A stretch of DNA of 64,000 nucleotides from BRH-c54 sp036567945. GTDB taxonomy: Bacteria; Bacteroidota; Bacteroidia; Flavobacteriales_E; Vicingaceae. Positions 57,080-64,000 of this stretch are shown here, one piece after another. The position numbers were made by a program, and so were the translations under genes. Under the pieces are notes generated by a model, which was given only the letters and a program-made list of their open reading frames with translations, made no database searches and was not told the origin of the DNA. The stretch covers positions 4,333 to 68,332 of the forward strand of contig DATCTM010000020.1 in the NCBI GenBank assembly GCA_036567945.1, written 5' to 3'. Each line of letters starts with the position of its first letter. Position 1 is the stretch's first letter.

Positions 57080-59080
57080 ATGAAAAAATTACTATTAACT
57101 ACCTCATTATCAATAGCTACTTTTTTATCTGTGTTAGCTCAGAACATTGATTTTGACAAGAAAAACTTTAGCAACAACAAAGATGGTTTCAAACAAGCCT
57201 TAACAGACTTAAACGAAGGTAATATGGCTTATTTTAATGGTGTGTTTTCAAAAGCTATTGAACCTTTTGAAAGAGCCCAAAATTTCAATCCAAATAATGC
57301 TGAATTAAATGGAAAAATTGCTGATTGTTATTTTCAAACGGACAATGCCCATAAAGCCAAACAGTTATTAGAAAGTGTTTTTAAATTAGATGCTCAACCA
57401 GACGGTTATTTTATTTATTTAAATGCTCAAATAAAACATAGCGAAAATGAATTTGATGAAGCTATAAAACTCTATCGTAGTGCAAAAACAAAAGGATCTA
57501 ATATCAAACCTAATGCTTTATACAATATTGATAAAAAAATTAAAGAATGTACTTACGCCAAAAAACTCATCAAAACACCTGTAAATGTAGAAATTATAAA
57601 TGTTGGAAAATCTATTAATTCATCAAATCAGGAATATGTTCCTGTTATTACTGCTGATGAATCTGAACTATTTTTTACCTCAAGGAGAGCTGATACAGAA
57701 GGTGGAGGAAGAGACAACCTAATTGATGACTTTTATGAAGATATTTACTACAGCACTAAAGACGAAAATGGTGAATGGCAACCTGCAACTAATTTAGGTA
57801 AACCCGTAAGTAGTGAATTCCATGACGCTACTGTTGGACTATCTATCGATGGACAGAAACTTTTTATTTACAGAGATAACGAAAAAGGTATAGGGAATAT
57901 CTATGTTACGGAGAAAAAAGGTACTGAATGGACTGAGCCTACTGAACTGCCAAAACCTATCACATCTAAATACCAGGAAACATCAGCAAGTTACGATTAT
58001 ACAGGAAAAACTATTTTCTTTGTTAGTGACAGACCTGGAGGAAAAGGTGGAAAAGACATTTATAAATGCACACAAGACAAAGAAGGTAACTGGGGTGATG
58101 CTATAAACTTAGGCAGCCCAATAAATACCGAATTTGATGAAGATGCTATTTTTCTTCATCCTGATGGAAGAACACTTTATTTCAGCTCTAACGGAAACAA
58201 CTCTATGGGAGGGTATGATATTTTTAAAAGCACCTTAGAAAAAGAAAAATGGACTACCCCTCAAAATTTAGGATACCCTATAAATTCTGCTGGCGATGAT
58301 GTTGCTTTTGTACTAACCGCAAATGGCGAACATGGGTACTATACTTCTGGAAAAACAGGTGGCGAAGGCAAAAGAGACATTTACAAAATTGTATTCTTAG
58401 ATGAAATTAAAAATAACAATCGTCCTAAACTTACCTTACTAAAAGGAGTTGTTTTTGATAACAAAACCAAAGAGCCATTAAGTGCTTTAATAGAAATTTT
58501 TGATAATGATAAAAATGAAATGGTATCTTCTTACGAATCAAACAGTGCAACGGGGAAATACATGGTTTCTCTACCTGCCGGACATGATTACGGAATTAGT
58601 GTAAAAAAAGAAGGATACTTGTTCTATTCTGAAAACATCAATATTCCTGATACTGCTGCTTTTCAAGAAATTGAAAAAAACATTGGTTTGGATAAAATTG
58701 AAAAAGGTAAAAAAGTAGTCTTAATGAATATTTTTTATGACTATAACAAGGCTAGTTTAAGGTCTTCATCATATAACGAATTAGACAAAGTAGTTGAGTT
58801 GCTTAACAAAAATGCTAAGATGAAAGTAGAATTAGCTGCCCATACTGACTCGAGAGGTGGTGATGCATATAATTTAAAACTATCTCAAGAAAGAGCTCAA
58901 TCGTGCGTAGATTATTTAACTTCTAAAGGAATTGACCGCTCTCGGTTAATTGCTAAAGGTTACGGAGAATCTCAACCATTAGTAAAAGAAGAAGTGATAA
59001 ACAAAATGGCAACTGAGCAAGAAAAAGAAGCTGCTCATCAGCAAAACAGGCGTTCGGAATTTAAGATTTTAGAGAATTAA
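57080..59080 (+). CDS. PorE-like OmpA-family protein (TPR, PD40 propeller, CRD, OmpA)
   Basis: About 666 residues from the ATG at 57080 (signal peptide MKKLLLTTSLSIATFLSVLAQ). Domains in order: TPR helices (about 30-150), a PD40 beta-propeller (about 165-440; repeats such as IFFVSDRPGGKGGKDIYKCT and LYFSSNGNNSMGGYDIFKST), a carboxypeptidase-regulatory-like fold (about 450-530) and an OmpA peptidoglycan-binding domain (VELAAHTDSRGGDAYNLKLS, RLIAKGYGESQPLV). This order is that of PorE, a T9SS component tied to peptidoglycan, but several paralogues with the same design exist in Bacteroidota. It is monocistronic and convergent with the kinase gene. Confidence 0.8.
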   Translation: MKKLLLTTSLSIATFLSVLAQNIDFDKKNFSNNKDGFKQALTDLNEGNMAYFNGVFSKAIEPFERAQNFNPNNAELNGKIADCYFQTDNAHKAKQLLESVFKLDAQPDGYFIYLNAQIKHSENEFDEAIKLYRSAKTKGSNIKPNALYNIDKKIKECTYAKKLIKTPVNVEIINVGKSINSSNQEYVPVITADESELFFTSRRADTEGGGRDNLIDDFYEDIYYSTKDENGEWQPATNLGKPVSSEFHDATVGLSIDGQKLFIYRDNEKGIGNIYVTEKKGTEWTEPTELPKPITSKYQETSASYDYTGKTIFFVSDRPGGKGGKDIYKCTQDKEGNWGDAINLGSPINTEFDEDAIFLHPDGRTLYFSSNGNNSMGGYDIFKSTLEKEKWTTPQNLGYPINSAGDDVAFVLTANGEHGYYTSGKTGGEGKRDIYKIVFLDEIKNNNRPKLTLLKGVVFDNKTKEPLSALIEIFDNDKNEMVSSYESNSATGKYMVSLPAGHDYGISVKKEGYLFYSENINIPDTAAFQEIEKNIGLDKIEKGKKVVLMNIFYDYNKASLRSSSYNELDKVVELLNKNAKMKVELAAHTDSRGGDAYNLKLSQERAQSCVDYLTSKGIDRSRLIAKGYGESQPLVKEEVINKMATEQEKEAAHQQNRRSEFKILEN

Positions 59081-59102
59081 TTAGTTTAACCAATAAAGGT
59101 TC

Positions 59103-60140
59103 TTACTTATTCGGAATAACAACCATTGTTTTCACTCTTTCTTCTTCATTTTTAATAGAAAAAAAAGCCTTTTTTCCATAAAGTAAATCCAACCGTTGTT
59201 TGGTATTTGCTAATCCAAAACCTGTTTCTGAACTAGCTTGCTCATCATAATGTCCGCTATTATAAATAATTACTTTTAGCTTATCAGCTTCTAATGAAGC
59301 TGATATTTCTACCGTCCCACCTTTTGGAAGTTTAGAAGTGCCGTGCTTTATAGCATTCTCAACTAAGGTTTGTATCATTAATGGCGGCACCAAAAAGTTT
59401 TTGGCGTTTTCATTTATTGCTAATTTAATGGTTAGCTTTTCTTCAAAACGCATTTTTTCCAAGCTCAAATAATCTTCTACCATTTTAAGCTCTTCAGAAA
59501 ATGGAACTAGAGTCTTTTTCCCCATCAATAAAGAGTTTCTAAGCACATTCGATAGTTCTGTTACCGCTTTTTTTGCCAATAGAGGATTTTCATCAATTAA
59601 AGCTCTAATGCTATTCATGGAATTAAAAACAAAATGTGGATTTAACTGAGAAATTAATCTATTCAGCTCAATTTCATTTTTGGCTGCTTGCCATTTTAAA
59701 TTTTTAATTTCTTCCTTTTTATAATTGGTCACATAGTGAAATAGGAAATACAGAAGTGACCACAACAGATAAATGAAAAACCAACTCAACACCCCTGTTA
59801 TCAAACTATTTAAAGATATAGAAAATGCTCTACCTTCAATTAATTTTTCTATAACAATTAGCTTTAAAAAGTAAGTAACAAGTGCTTGTAGTAAAGATCC
59901 AAAAAAAATAGGTATAATGAGCTGCGTTACGGGTAAACCCATTAAATTTCTAATAATAATGATACACCTAAACAAATGCGATATTAAGAGTGTAATCAGA
60001 AAAATAGAACCTAAACTCAACCAAAAGGAAGCAGACAAATCATTGTTAGAAAGAAAATTGAAATACCCAACAACGCTCACATAGATAGCCCATCCAAAAA
60101 GCTGGAGTAACCAATATATTTTAGTTCTAGAATAACTCAA
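59103..60140 (-). CDS. LytS/YpdA-type sensor histidine kinase
   Basis: 345 residues: four membrane helices in the first about 130 residues, then the His_kinase domain with LISQLNPHFVFNSMNSIRAL (phospho-accepting His near residue 163) and an ATPase domain (PPLMIQTLVENAIKHGTSKL, GFGLANTKQRLDLLYG). Such kinases usually work with a LytTR response regulator in the next gene. Here the downstream neighbour is on the other strand, so no regulator is adjacent. The signal is unknown. Confidence 0.88.
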   Translation of the reverse strand: MSYSRTKIYWLLQLFGWAIYVSVVGYFNFLSNNDLSASFWLSLGSIFLITLLISHLFRCIIIIRNLMGLPVTQLIIPIFFGSLLQALVTYFLKLIVIEKLIEGRAFSISLNSLITGVLSWFFIYLLWSLLYFLFHYVTNYKKEEIKNLKWQAAKNEIELNRLISQLNPHFVFNSMNSIRALIDENPLLAKKAVTELSNVLRNSLLMGKKTLVPFSEELKMVEDYLSLEKMRFEEKLTIKLAINENAKNFLVPPLMIQTLVENAIKHGTSKLPKGGTVEISASLEADKLKVIIYNSGHYDEQASSETGFGLANTKQRLDLLYGKKAFFSIKNEEERVKTMVVIPNK

Positions 60141-60206
60141 CTTAATTTTAATTTAGACAATAAAAGTAAGCGAAATAGCTAAATTATTTCGCTTACTCAT
60201 CGTTTT

Positions 60207-62039
60207 TTATTGCCCTAACCAAGTTTTTCTCAACTGCACTTGTTGTTCTGTAGCATTTGGATTAATAGCTATGTAATAATCTTGTGTTGCTTCTGTTTGA
60301 ATTGCTTTAGCTTTTAGTGAAACCTGAATTGTTTTACCCTTCACTTTTCTTTCTACTAAAATTTCTACTTTTTCACCATCTTCAGTATTCGTTTGGTAGT
60401 CAATAATTACATCTTCCAAATTATCTAAAGTAAGCTCTTTGCCATTAATAGCTAAAATTTCATCATTAATTTTAATCTTTAATTTTTTACCAAACTTATT
60501 TAAATCTGCAACGTCCATAACAAAAAGTCGTTGTGTCTCCATATTAAACCCAATAGTTGCACCACCAAAACTAACTTCTTTAATAGTAACATCGGTTTTA
60601 AAATCAACACCTACTTTAGCCAACACTTCTTCAAAAGGTAATGGTTTAGAACCTTCTACATAATTAGCAAAGAAAGCACGTAATTCGGGAGAGATTAATT
60701 GCGCAATTTTATCAAAAAGCTCATCATCTTTAAATGAAACTTCCTTTCCGTATTCCTCCGAAAGCATTAACATTAAATCTTTCAAGCCCTTTTTTCCACT
60801 GGTTTGCTCTCTTATTAAAATATCTAAACACAAACCTATTAATGCTCCTTTGTTATACACATTCATGTATTGGTCTTGATGTGCATCTAATGCACCTAAA
60901 CTCATTTTTGTAAACGGCAAATCATCTTTAAAACTTTCTGCCGTAGCCATTTTATCCATTAACACATCAAAATAAGCTTCGGGAGTTATCATGTTTTGAT
61001 AAACCTGAACATGATTGGCAAAATATTCTGTAACTCCTTCGTACAACCATAAATGTTTTGACATTTTAGGATTAATGTAATCAAAATTGCCAATTTCTTC
61101 TGAGTGAATATTTAGAGGAGTAACTATATGAAAAAATTCATGTGCGGCTACATCTACCAAAAACCCTGATAATCTTGCTGGATCCATTTCTGGCAAATAA
61201 TAAAATGAAGAATAAGAATGCTCCAAGGCTCCACTTCCTCCAGAGCCACTTACTCCTTCATAAAGATAAATAATAAAAGCATATTTATCTACAGGTAGTT
61301 TTCCACCTAAATATTCTTTTTGAGCCTCTAAAATTCCTTTAATATCTTTGGCTAAAACTTCTGCTGGAGCCACCTTATTTTTAGAATAAACAGAAACTAA
61401 AATAGATGTTTCTACAATTTTAAAGGTTACTGTATCTGGCTGATTATACATAATCGGTGAATCCACCAAATCCATATAATTATCGATGGTAAACTTATCT
61501 GTATTGCCTGTAGTGGTTATATTAGTTAACCCTGTAGAACCGAAAAAATCAGCAGGTCTGGTAATGTTTAACTCATAAGTTAAATTTTTCATGTTATCAA
61601 AATAACCAAAAAAGCCATGGTTATTCAATACCACATTTTCTTTTTCTTCAATGTTAGTTCCTCCCGGTTCAAAAACCAATTCATCTACATCTGCATCCCA
61701 AGTATCTTCTACCCAATAAGCTATTTTTTTCATCTTATCAGCATCATGAATTTCCCATCTGTTATCATCCAACCTATTTACATAAAGACTTTTTCCGTTT
61801 GCATCAAAAGCTTGAAAATCCATCACATATTGTCCAAAATCGTAAATTTGATACGTCCCTGGAACAATTTTAGGCATGTTATAAATTATTTTACTCTCTT
61901 TAATTGACGGAGTTTCTAAAGTAACTTCTATTAAATCATTACTAATTTTGTTCAAATCCATATAAAATGAATATTTATCTTGACCAAATACACTGCTTAT
62001 AGATATTAAAAATAAGGCTATAGGTATTAAAAATTTCAT
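60207..62039 (-). CDS. M61-family (glycyl aminopeptidase-like) metallopeptidase with PDZ domain
   Basis: 610 residues with a signal peptide (LFLISISSVFGQ). An N-terminal beta domain is followed by the zinc site HEFFHIVTPLNIHSEEIG (HExxH at about 298) and the third ligand Glu in LWLYEGVTEYFANHVQ. A C-terminal PDZ-like domain has GFNMETQRLFVMDVADLNKF followed by EILAING. It is exported and cleaves N-terminal glycine or small residues in known members. It is co-directional with the kinase gene, 66 bases upstream of it; a functional link is not shown. Confidence 0.88.
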   Translation of the reverse strand: MKFLIPIALFLISISSVFGQDKYSFYMDLNKISNDLIEVTLETPSIKESKIIYNMPKIVPGTYQIYDFGQYVMDFQAFDANGKSLYVNRLDDNRWEIHDADKMKKIAYWVEDTWDADVDELVFEPGGTNIEEKENVVLNNHGFFGYFDNMKNLTYELNITRPADFFGSTGLTNITTTGNTDKFTIDNYMDLVDSPIMYNQPDTVTFKIVETSILVSVYSKNKVAPAEVLAKDIKGILEAQKEYLGGKLPVDKYAFIIYLYEGVSGSGGSGALEHSYSSFYYLPEMDPARLSGFLVDVAAHEFFHIVTPLNIHSEEIGNFDYINPKMSKHLWLYEGVTEYFANHVQVYQNMITPEAYFDVLMDKMATAESFKDDLPFTKMSLGALDAHQDQYMNVYNKGALIGLCLDILIREQTSGKKGLKDLMLMLSEEYGKEVSFKDDELFDKIAQLISPELRAFFANYVEGSKPLPFEEVLAKVGVDFKTDVTIKEVSFGGATIGFNMETQRLFVMDVADLNKFGKKLKIKINDEILAINGKELTLDNLEDVIIDYQTNTEDGEKVEILVERKVKGKTIQVSLKAKAIQTEATQDYYIAINPNATEQQVQLRKTWLGQ

Positions 62040-62148
62040 ATTTTTTTAGTTTATAAGTTAAATAATGAAACAAAAATAGAGAGTATGGTGTAAATAATGA
62101 AGATAAATTACACTAATGGTAATTTTTATAGATTAAAGGAAAAAATCG

Positions 62149-62721
62149 ATGAATTATTTGGCTCATTTTCTACTTTCGCAACAAAACGAAGCATTAATTG
62201 TTGGGAATTTCATTGCTGATGATGTAAAAGGAAATCAGTATAAGAAATATCCTAAAGCTATTCAACAAGGTATCTTATTACATAGAGAGATTGACACATT
62301 TACCGATAATCATCCAATAGTAAAAAATAGTAAAAATTTAATCAGAAAATTTCAGAGAAAATACACCCCTGTTGTTATTGATGTTTTTTACGATTATTTT
62401 TTGGCAAGCAATTTTCATCATTATTCAACTTTTGAATTGAAAGAATTTAGCCTAAAAACTTATTCCGTTTTAAATAAAAATATTAACTTATTAACTCCAA
62501 AAACTAGTTTTATTTTTCATCATATGAGCAAAAACAATTGGCTTTACAATTATGCCTCAATAGAAGGAATACAAAGGGCTTTAACGGGATTGTCGCGAAG
62601 AACAACTTTTGAAAACGATATGCAAGTGGCACATCATTTGTTATTAAAATTCAAAAATGAATTAAAAACAGATTTTGAACAATTTTACCCTGAGTTAAAA
62701 CAACATGTTAGAAATATATGA
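62149..62721 (+). CDS. acpH: Acyl carrier protein phosphodiesterase
   Basis: 190 residues: MNYLAHFLLSQQNEALIVGN followed by FIADDVKG, ILLHREIDTFTDNHPIVKN, VVIDVFYDYFLASNFHHYS and the late GLSRRTTFENDMQ are the AcpH (DUF479) blocks with metal-binding His/Asp. It removes the phosphopantetheine group from acyl carrier protein. Stand-alone gene. Confidence 0.88.
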   Translation: MNYLAHFLLSQQNEALIVGNFIADDVKGNQYKKYPKAIQQGILLHREIDTFTDNHPIVKNSKNLIRKFQRKYTPVVIDVFYDYFLASNFHHYSTFELKEFSLKTYSVLNKNINLLTPKTSFIFHHMSKNNWLYNYASIEGIQRALTGLSRRTTFENDMQVAHHLLLKFKNELKTDFEQFYPELKQHVRNI

Positions 62722-62833
62722 AAACAAAAGTTTCATTTTTTCGTAACTATTTGAGTAAACTTATTATATTTGTTCGATTATTAAAAATTCATTGGAATTT
62801 AATAACTAACAATATTTTAGCACCAATATAATA

Positions 62834-63256
62834 ATGAAAAAGCTACTCCTCATATTATTCTTACTTCCGGCAATCATGTTTGCCCAAAGTGCAAGAGACA
62901 TCAATTTGGTAATTCAAAAGACACTTGATTTAGAAGTTTTAAAAAAACATTATAATGGTGATGAGATGTCGGGACAAACGCCAATTCTAATAATAAATGA
63001 TGATAAAATCCCTAACAACCTGATTGTTTTTAAGTTTAATAAAAGAGTTAAGGTAATGACTTTTGAGGAAATTGAAACTTTTAAAAATATTTATAAAGGA
63101 AGTTTAGACAGTTACTTTATTTTTGAAGTAATGCATTTTGAAGGTGATAGTGTCCTAATTAAAGCATCTTTTAGAAAGGCAAATCCTCTAAAAATCGAAG
63201 TTACCATGCAGAAAAAAGATAAAGACTGGATAGTAACCGCTTCATCTGCCCAATAA
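62834..63256 (+). CDS. Small exported protein, unknown
   Basis: 140 residues: signal peptide (MKKLLLILFLLPAIMFAQ) then an alpha/beta domain with INDDKIPNNLIVFKFNKRVK and VLIKASFRKANPLKIEVTMQ. No family recognised. TATATTTG (62765-62772) is a -7 box candidate upstream. The Smr-like gene follows 11 bases later. Confidence 0.65.
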   Translation: MKKLLLILFLLPAIMFAQSARDINLVIQKTLDLEVLKKHYNGDEMSGQTPILIINDDKIPNNLIVFKFNKRVKVMTFEEIETFKNIYKGSLDSYFIFEVMHFEGDSVLIKASFRKANPLKIEVTMQKKDKDWIVTASSAQ

Positions 63257-63267
63257 ATATTATATGA

Positions 63268-63522
63268 ATGAGTAAACTTAAACTCGATTTACACGATATT
63301 TATAACAAAGGACAACAGATAGACAACGCTCTTGAAGAAATAATAAAAGAAGCCGTTAACAAAAAAATTAAGTTAGTAGAAATTATTCCGGGAAAAGGTT
63401 CAGGACAATTAAAGAAAAAAGTCGTCCGATTTTTACAATTACCTTCCATAAAAAACCAGTATCACCGATTAGAAAAAGACGCTAAAAACTTCGGAAGAAT
63501 ATTTGTCCATTTTAAATTTTAA
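63268..63522 (+). CDS. Stand-alone Smr-domain-like protein
   Basis: 84 residues forming a single Smr fold: LKLDLHDIYN at the start (LDxH motif) and IPGKGSGQLKKKVVRFLQL, the place of the HGxGxG motif, here with Pro instead of His. FGRIFVHFKF ends the fold. Smr domains of MutS2 and relatives cut branched or stalled nucleic acids; the changed motif leaves activity uncertain. It overlaps nothing and is followed seven bases later by a small membrane protein gene. Confidence 0.72.
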   Translation: MSKLKLDLHDIYNKGQQIDNALEEIIKEAVNKKIKLVEIIPGKGSGQLKKKVVRFLQLPSIKNQYHRLEKDAKNFGRIFVHFKF

Positions 63523-63529
63523 TAAAAAT

Positions 63530-63715
63530 ATGTTTTCTCAAGGTCAAAAAATATTCGCACTAATTTTTATCATCTCATTTTTAGTGATACTAACCTTTCA
63601 GTTTTTAAAAGATAGAAAAAGGAATAAGAATTTATTTAAAGGGACTTATTGGGTGCTAATTGCTATTATGGCTTTAATGCTCGGTTATTTACTACTTACC
63701 AAACTAATTCATTAA
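63530..63715 (+). CDS. Small two-helix membrane protein
   Basis: 61 residues from the ATG at 63530 with two hydrophobic helices (IFALIFIISFLVILTFQFL and YWVLIAIMALMLGYLLLTKL) and a short basic loop between (KDRKRNKN). It is typical of small Bacteroidota inner-membrane proteins without known role. I reject a TTG start at 63503 because it lies inside the upstream gene. Confidence 0.65.
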   Translation: MFSQGQKIFALIFIISFLVILTFQFLKDRKRNKNLFKGTYWVLIAIMALMLGYLLLTKLIH

Positions 63716-63752
63716 GGCATATTTAGGGGTATACACTGTGTGTCTTACATAA

Positions 63753-63783
63753 AAAAACCTCTTAGAGACTCTAAGAGGTTTTT
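63753..63783 (-). terminator. Intrinsic terminator next to tRNA-Val
   Basis: AAAACCTCTTAGA / TCTAAGAGGTTTT around a three-base loop, immediately after the tRNA 3' end on the minus strand with an A-run on the plus strand (T-run in the tRNA transcript). It can also stop the plus-strand small genes. Confidence 0.85.
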
Positions 63784-63786
63784 AGC

Positions 63787-63864
63787 TGGTGGGAGATGAG
63801 GGATTCGAACCCCCGACCCCCTCGGTGTAAACGAGATGCTCTGAACCAACTGAGCTAATCTCCC
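63787..63864 (-). tRNA. tRNA-Val (anticodon TAC)
   Basis: Minus-strand cloverleaf: acceptor GGGAGAT (5') pairs ATCTCCC (3'). The D-arm is TAGCTCAGTTGGTTCAGAGC and the anticodon arm CTCG-TTTACAC-CGAG carries anticodon TAC. A large T-arm GGGGG-TTCGAAT-CCC region follows. A73 and an encoded CCA (63787-63789) end the molecule. It reads GTA and related Val codons. Confidence 0.96.
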
Positions 63865-64000
63865 CAACTGCTTTTTAAAAGCGGATGCAAATATATGTAA
63901 ATAATAATTATTAAAACAAACAATGATTCAAATTTATTTATAATTTTTTTTCGGAATAAGACACCTAAAATCTATTACTTTCATTAACAACAAAATAATA

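Noticed and set aside
63268..63715. Toxin-antitoxin pair from the two small genes
   Set aside because: The first is an Smr-like fold and the second a two-helix membrane protein; sizes fit but nothing else does.

Overview
The window is chromosomal DNA from a member of the Bacteroidota, most likely Flavobacteriales. The evidence is low G+C, promoters with the Bacteroidota -7 box TAnnTTTG, and little sign of Shine-Dalgarno sequences. Type IX secretion (T9SS) cargo and machinery are present: a CHU_C-type sorting domain, a type A sorting tail, PorQ and a PorE-like OmpA protein. Other Bacteroidota traits are a GldH-like lipoprotein, a DUF5686 protein, a split MetH and the rpsF-rpsR-rplI and rimP-nusA-infB clusters. 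No insertion sequence, prophage, CRISPR array or rRNA was seen. One tRNA (Val, anticodon TAC) lies at the right end.

Layout. 1-1.6 kb: 3' end of a giant secreted adhesin. 1.6-4.8 kb: exbB-exbD-tonB-folC operon (minus). 5.0-9.35 kb: membrane glycosyltransferase-like protein, two outer-membrane barrels and a glycine-rich T9SS cargo protein. 9.4-12.6 kb: radA and a fused peptide-type ABC ATPase. 12.8-19.9 kb: lipoprotein, DnaQ-like nuclease, TonB/TPR protein, DUF5686 protein and a TonB-dependent receptor with a Cys-rich plug. 20-24.1 kb: lysS, a shortened aldehyde-dehydrogenase-like protein, cysQ and the GldH-like lipoprotein. 24.1-29.6 kb: SAM-I riboswitch, two-gene methionine synthase and a convergent cystathionine beta-synthase. 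29.6-32.1 kb: small accessory segment with two orphan genes and a 28-bp palindrome. 32.1-37.3 kb: gmhA, yifB/comM and an ECF sigma / membrane anti-sigma / small exported protein trio. 37.3-41.4 kb: ilvE, cmk, porQ and two lipoproteins. 41.5-44.6 kb: SulP transporter, beta carbonic anhydrase and an outer-membrane protein. 44.7-49.8 kb: O-antigen ligase-like protein, S41 protease, yidD, rnpA, fdhD. 49.9-55.7 kb: translation and transcription core. 55.8-64 kb: lipoproteins, PorE-like protein, LytS-type kinase, M61 peptidase, acpH, small genes, tRNA-Val.

The most unusual signal is a pair of near-identical ~65-nt intercistronic elements, one before cmk (39236-39300) and one before rplI (54923-54988). 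They share two conserved blocks and a variable hairpin-prone middle, and both end exactly 33 nt from the start codon. This looks like an undescribed structured RNA or other cis-element. Also notable are a predicted anti-sigma factor that appears to span both membranes, a SAM-I riboswitch whose terminator and antiterminator can be read base by base, a strong hairpin in the rimP-nusA-infB leader, and a tiny Cys-rich lipoprotein.

All product names rest on motif and family recognition by eye; no database search was run.
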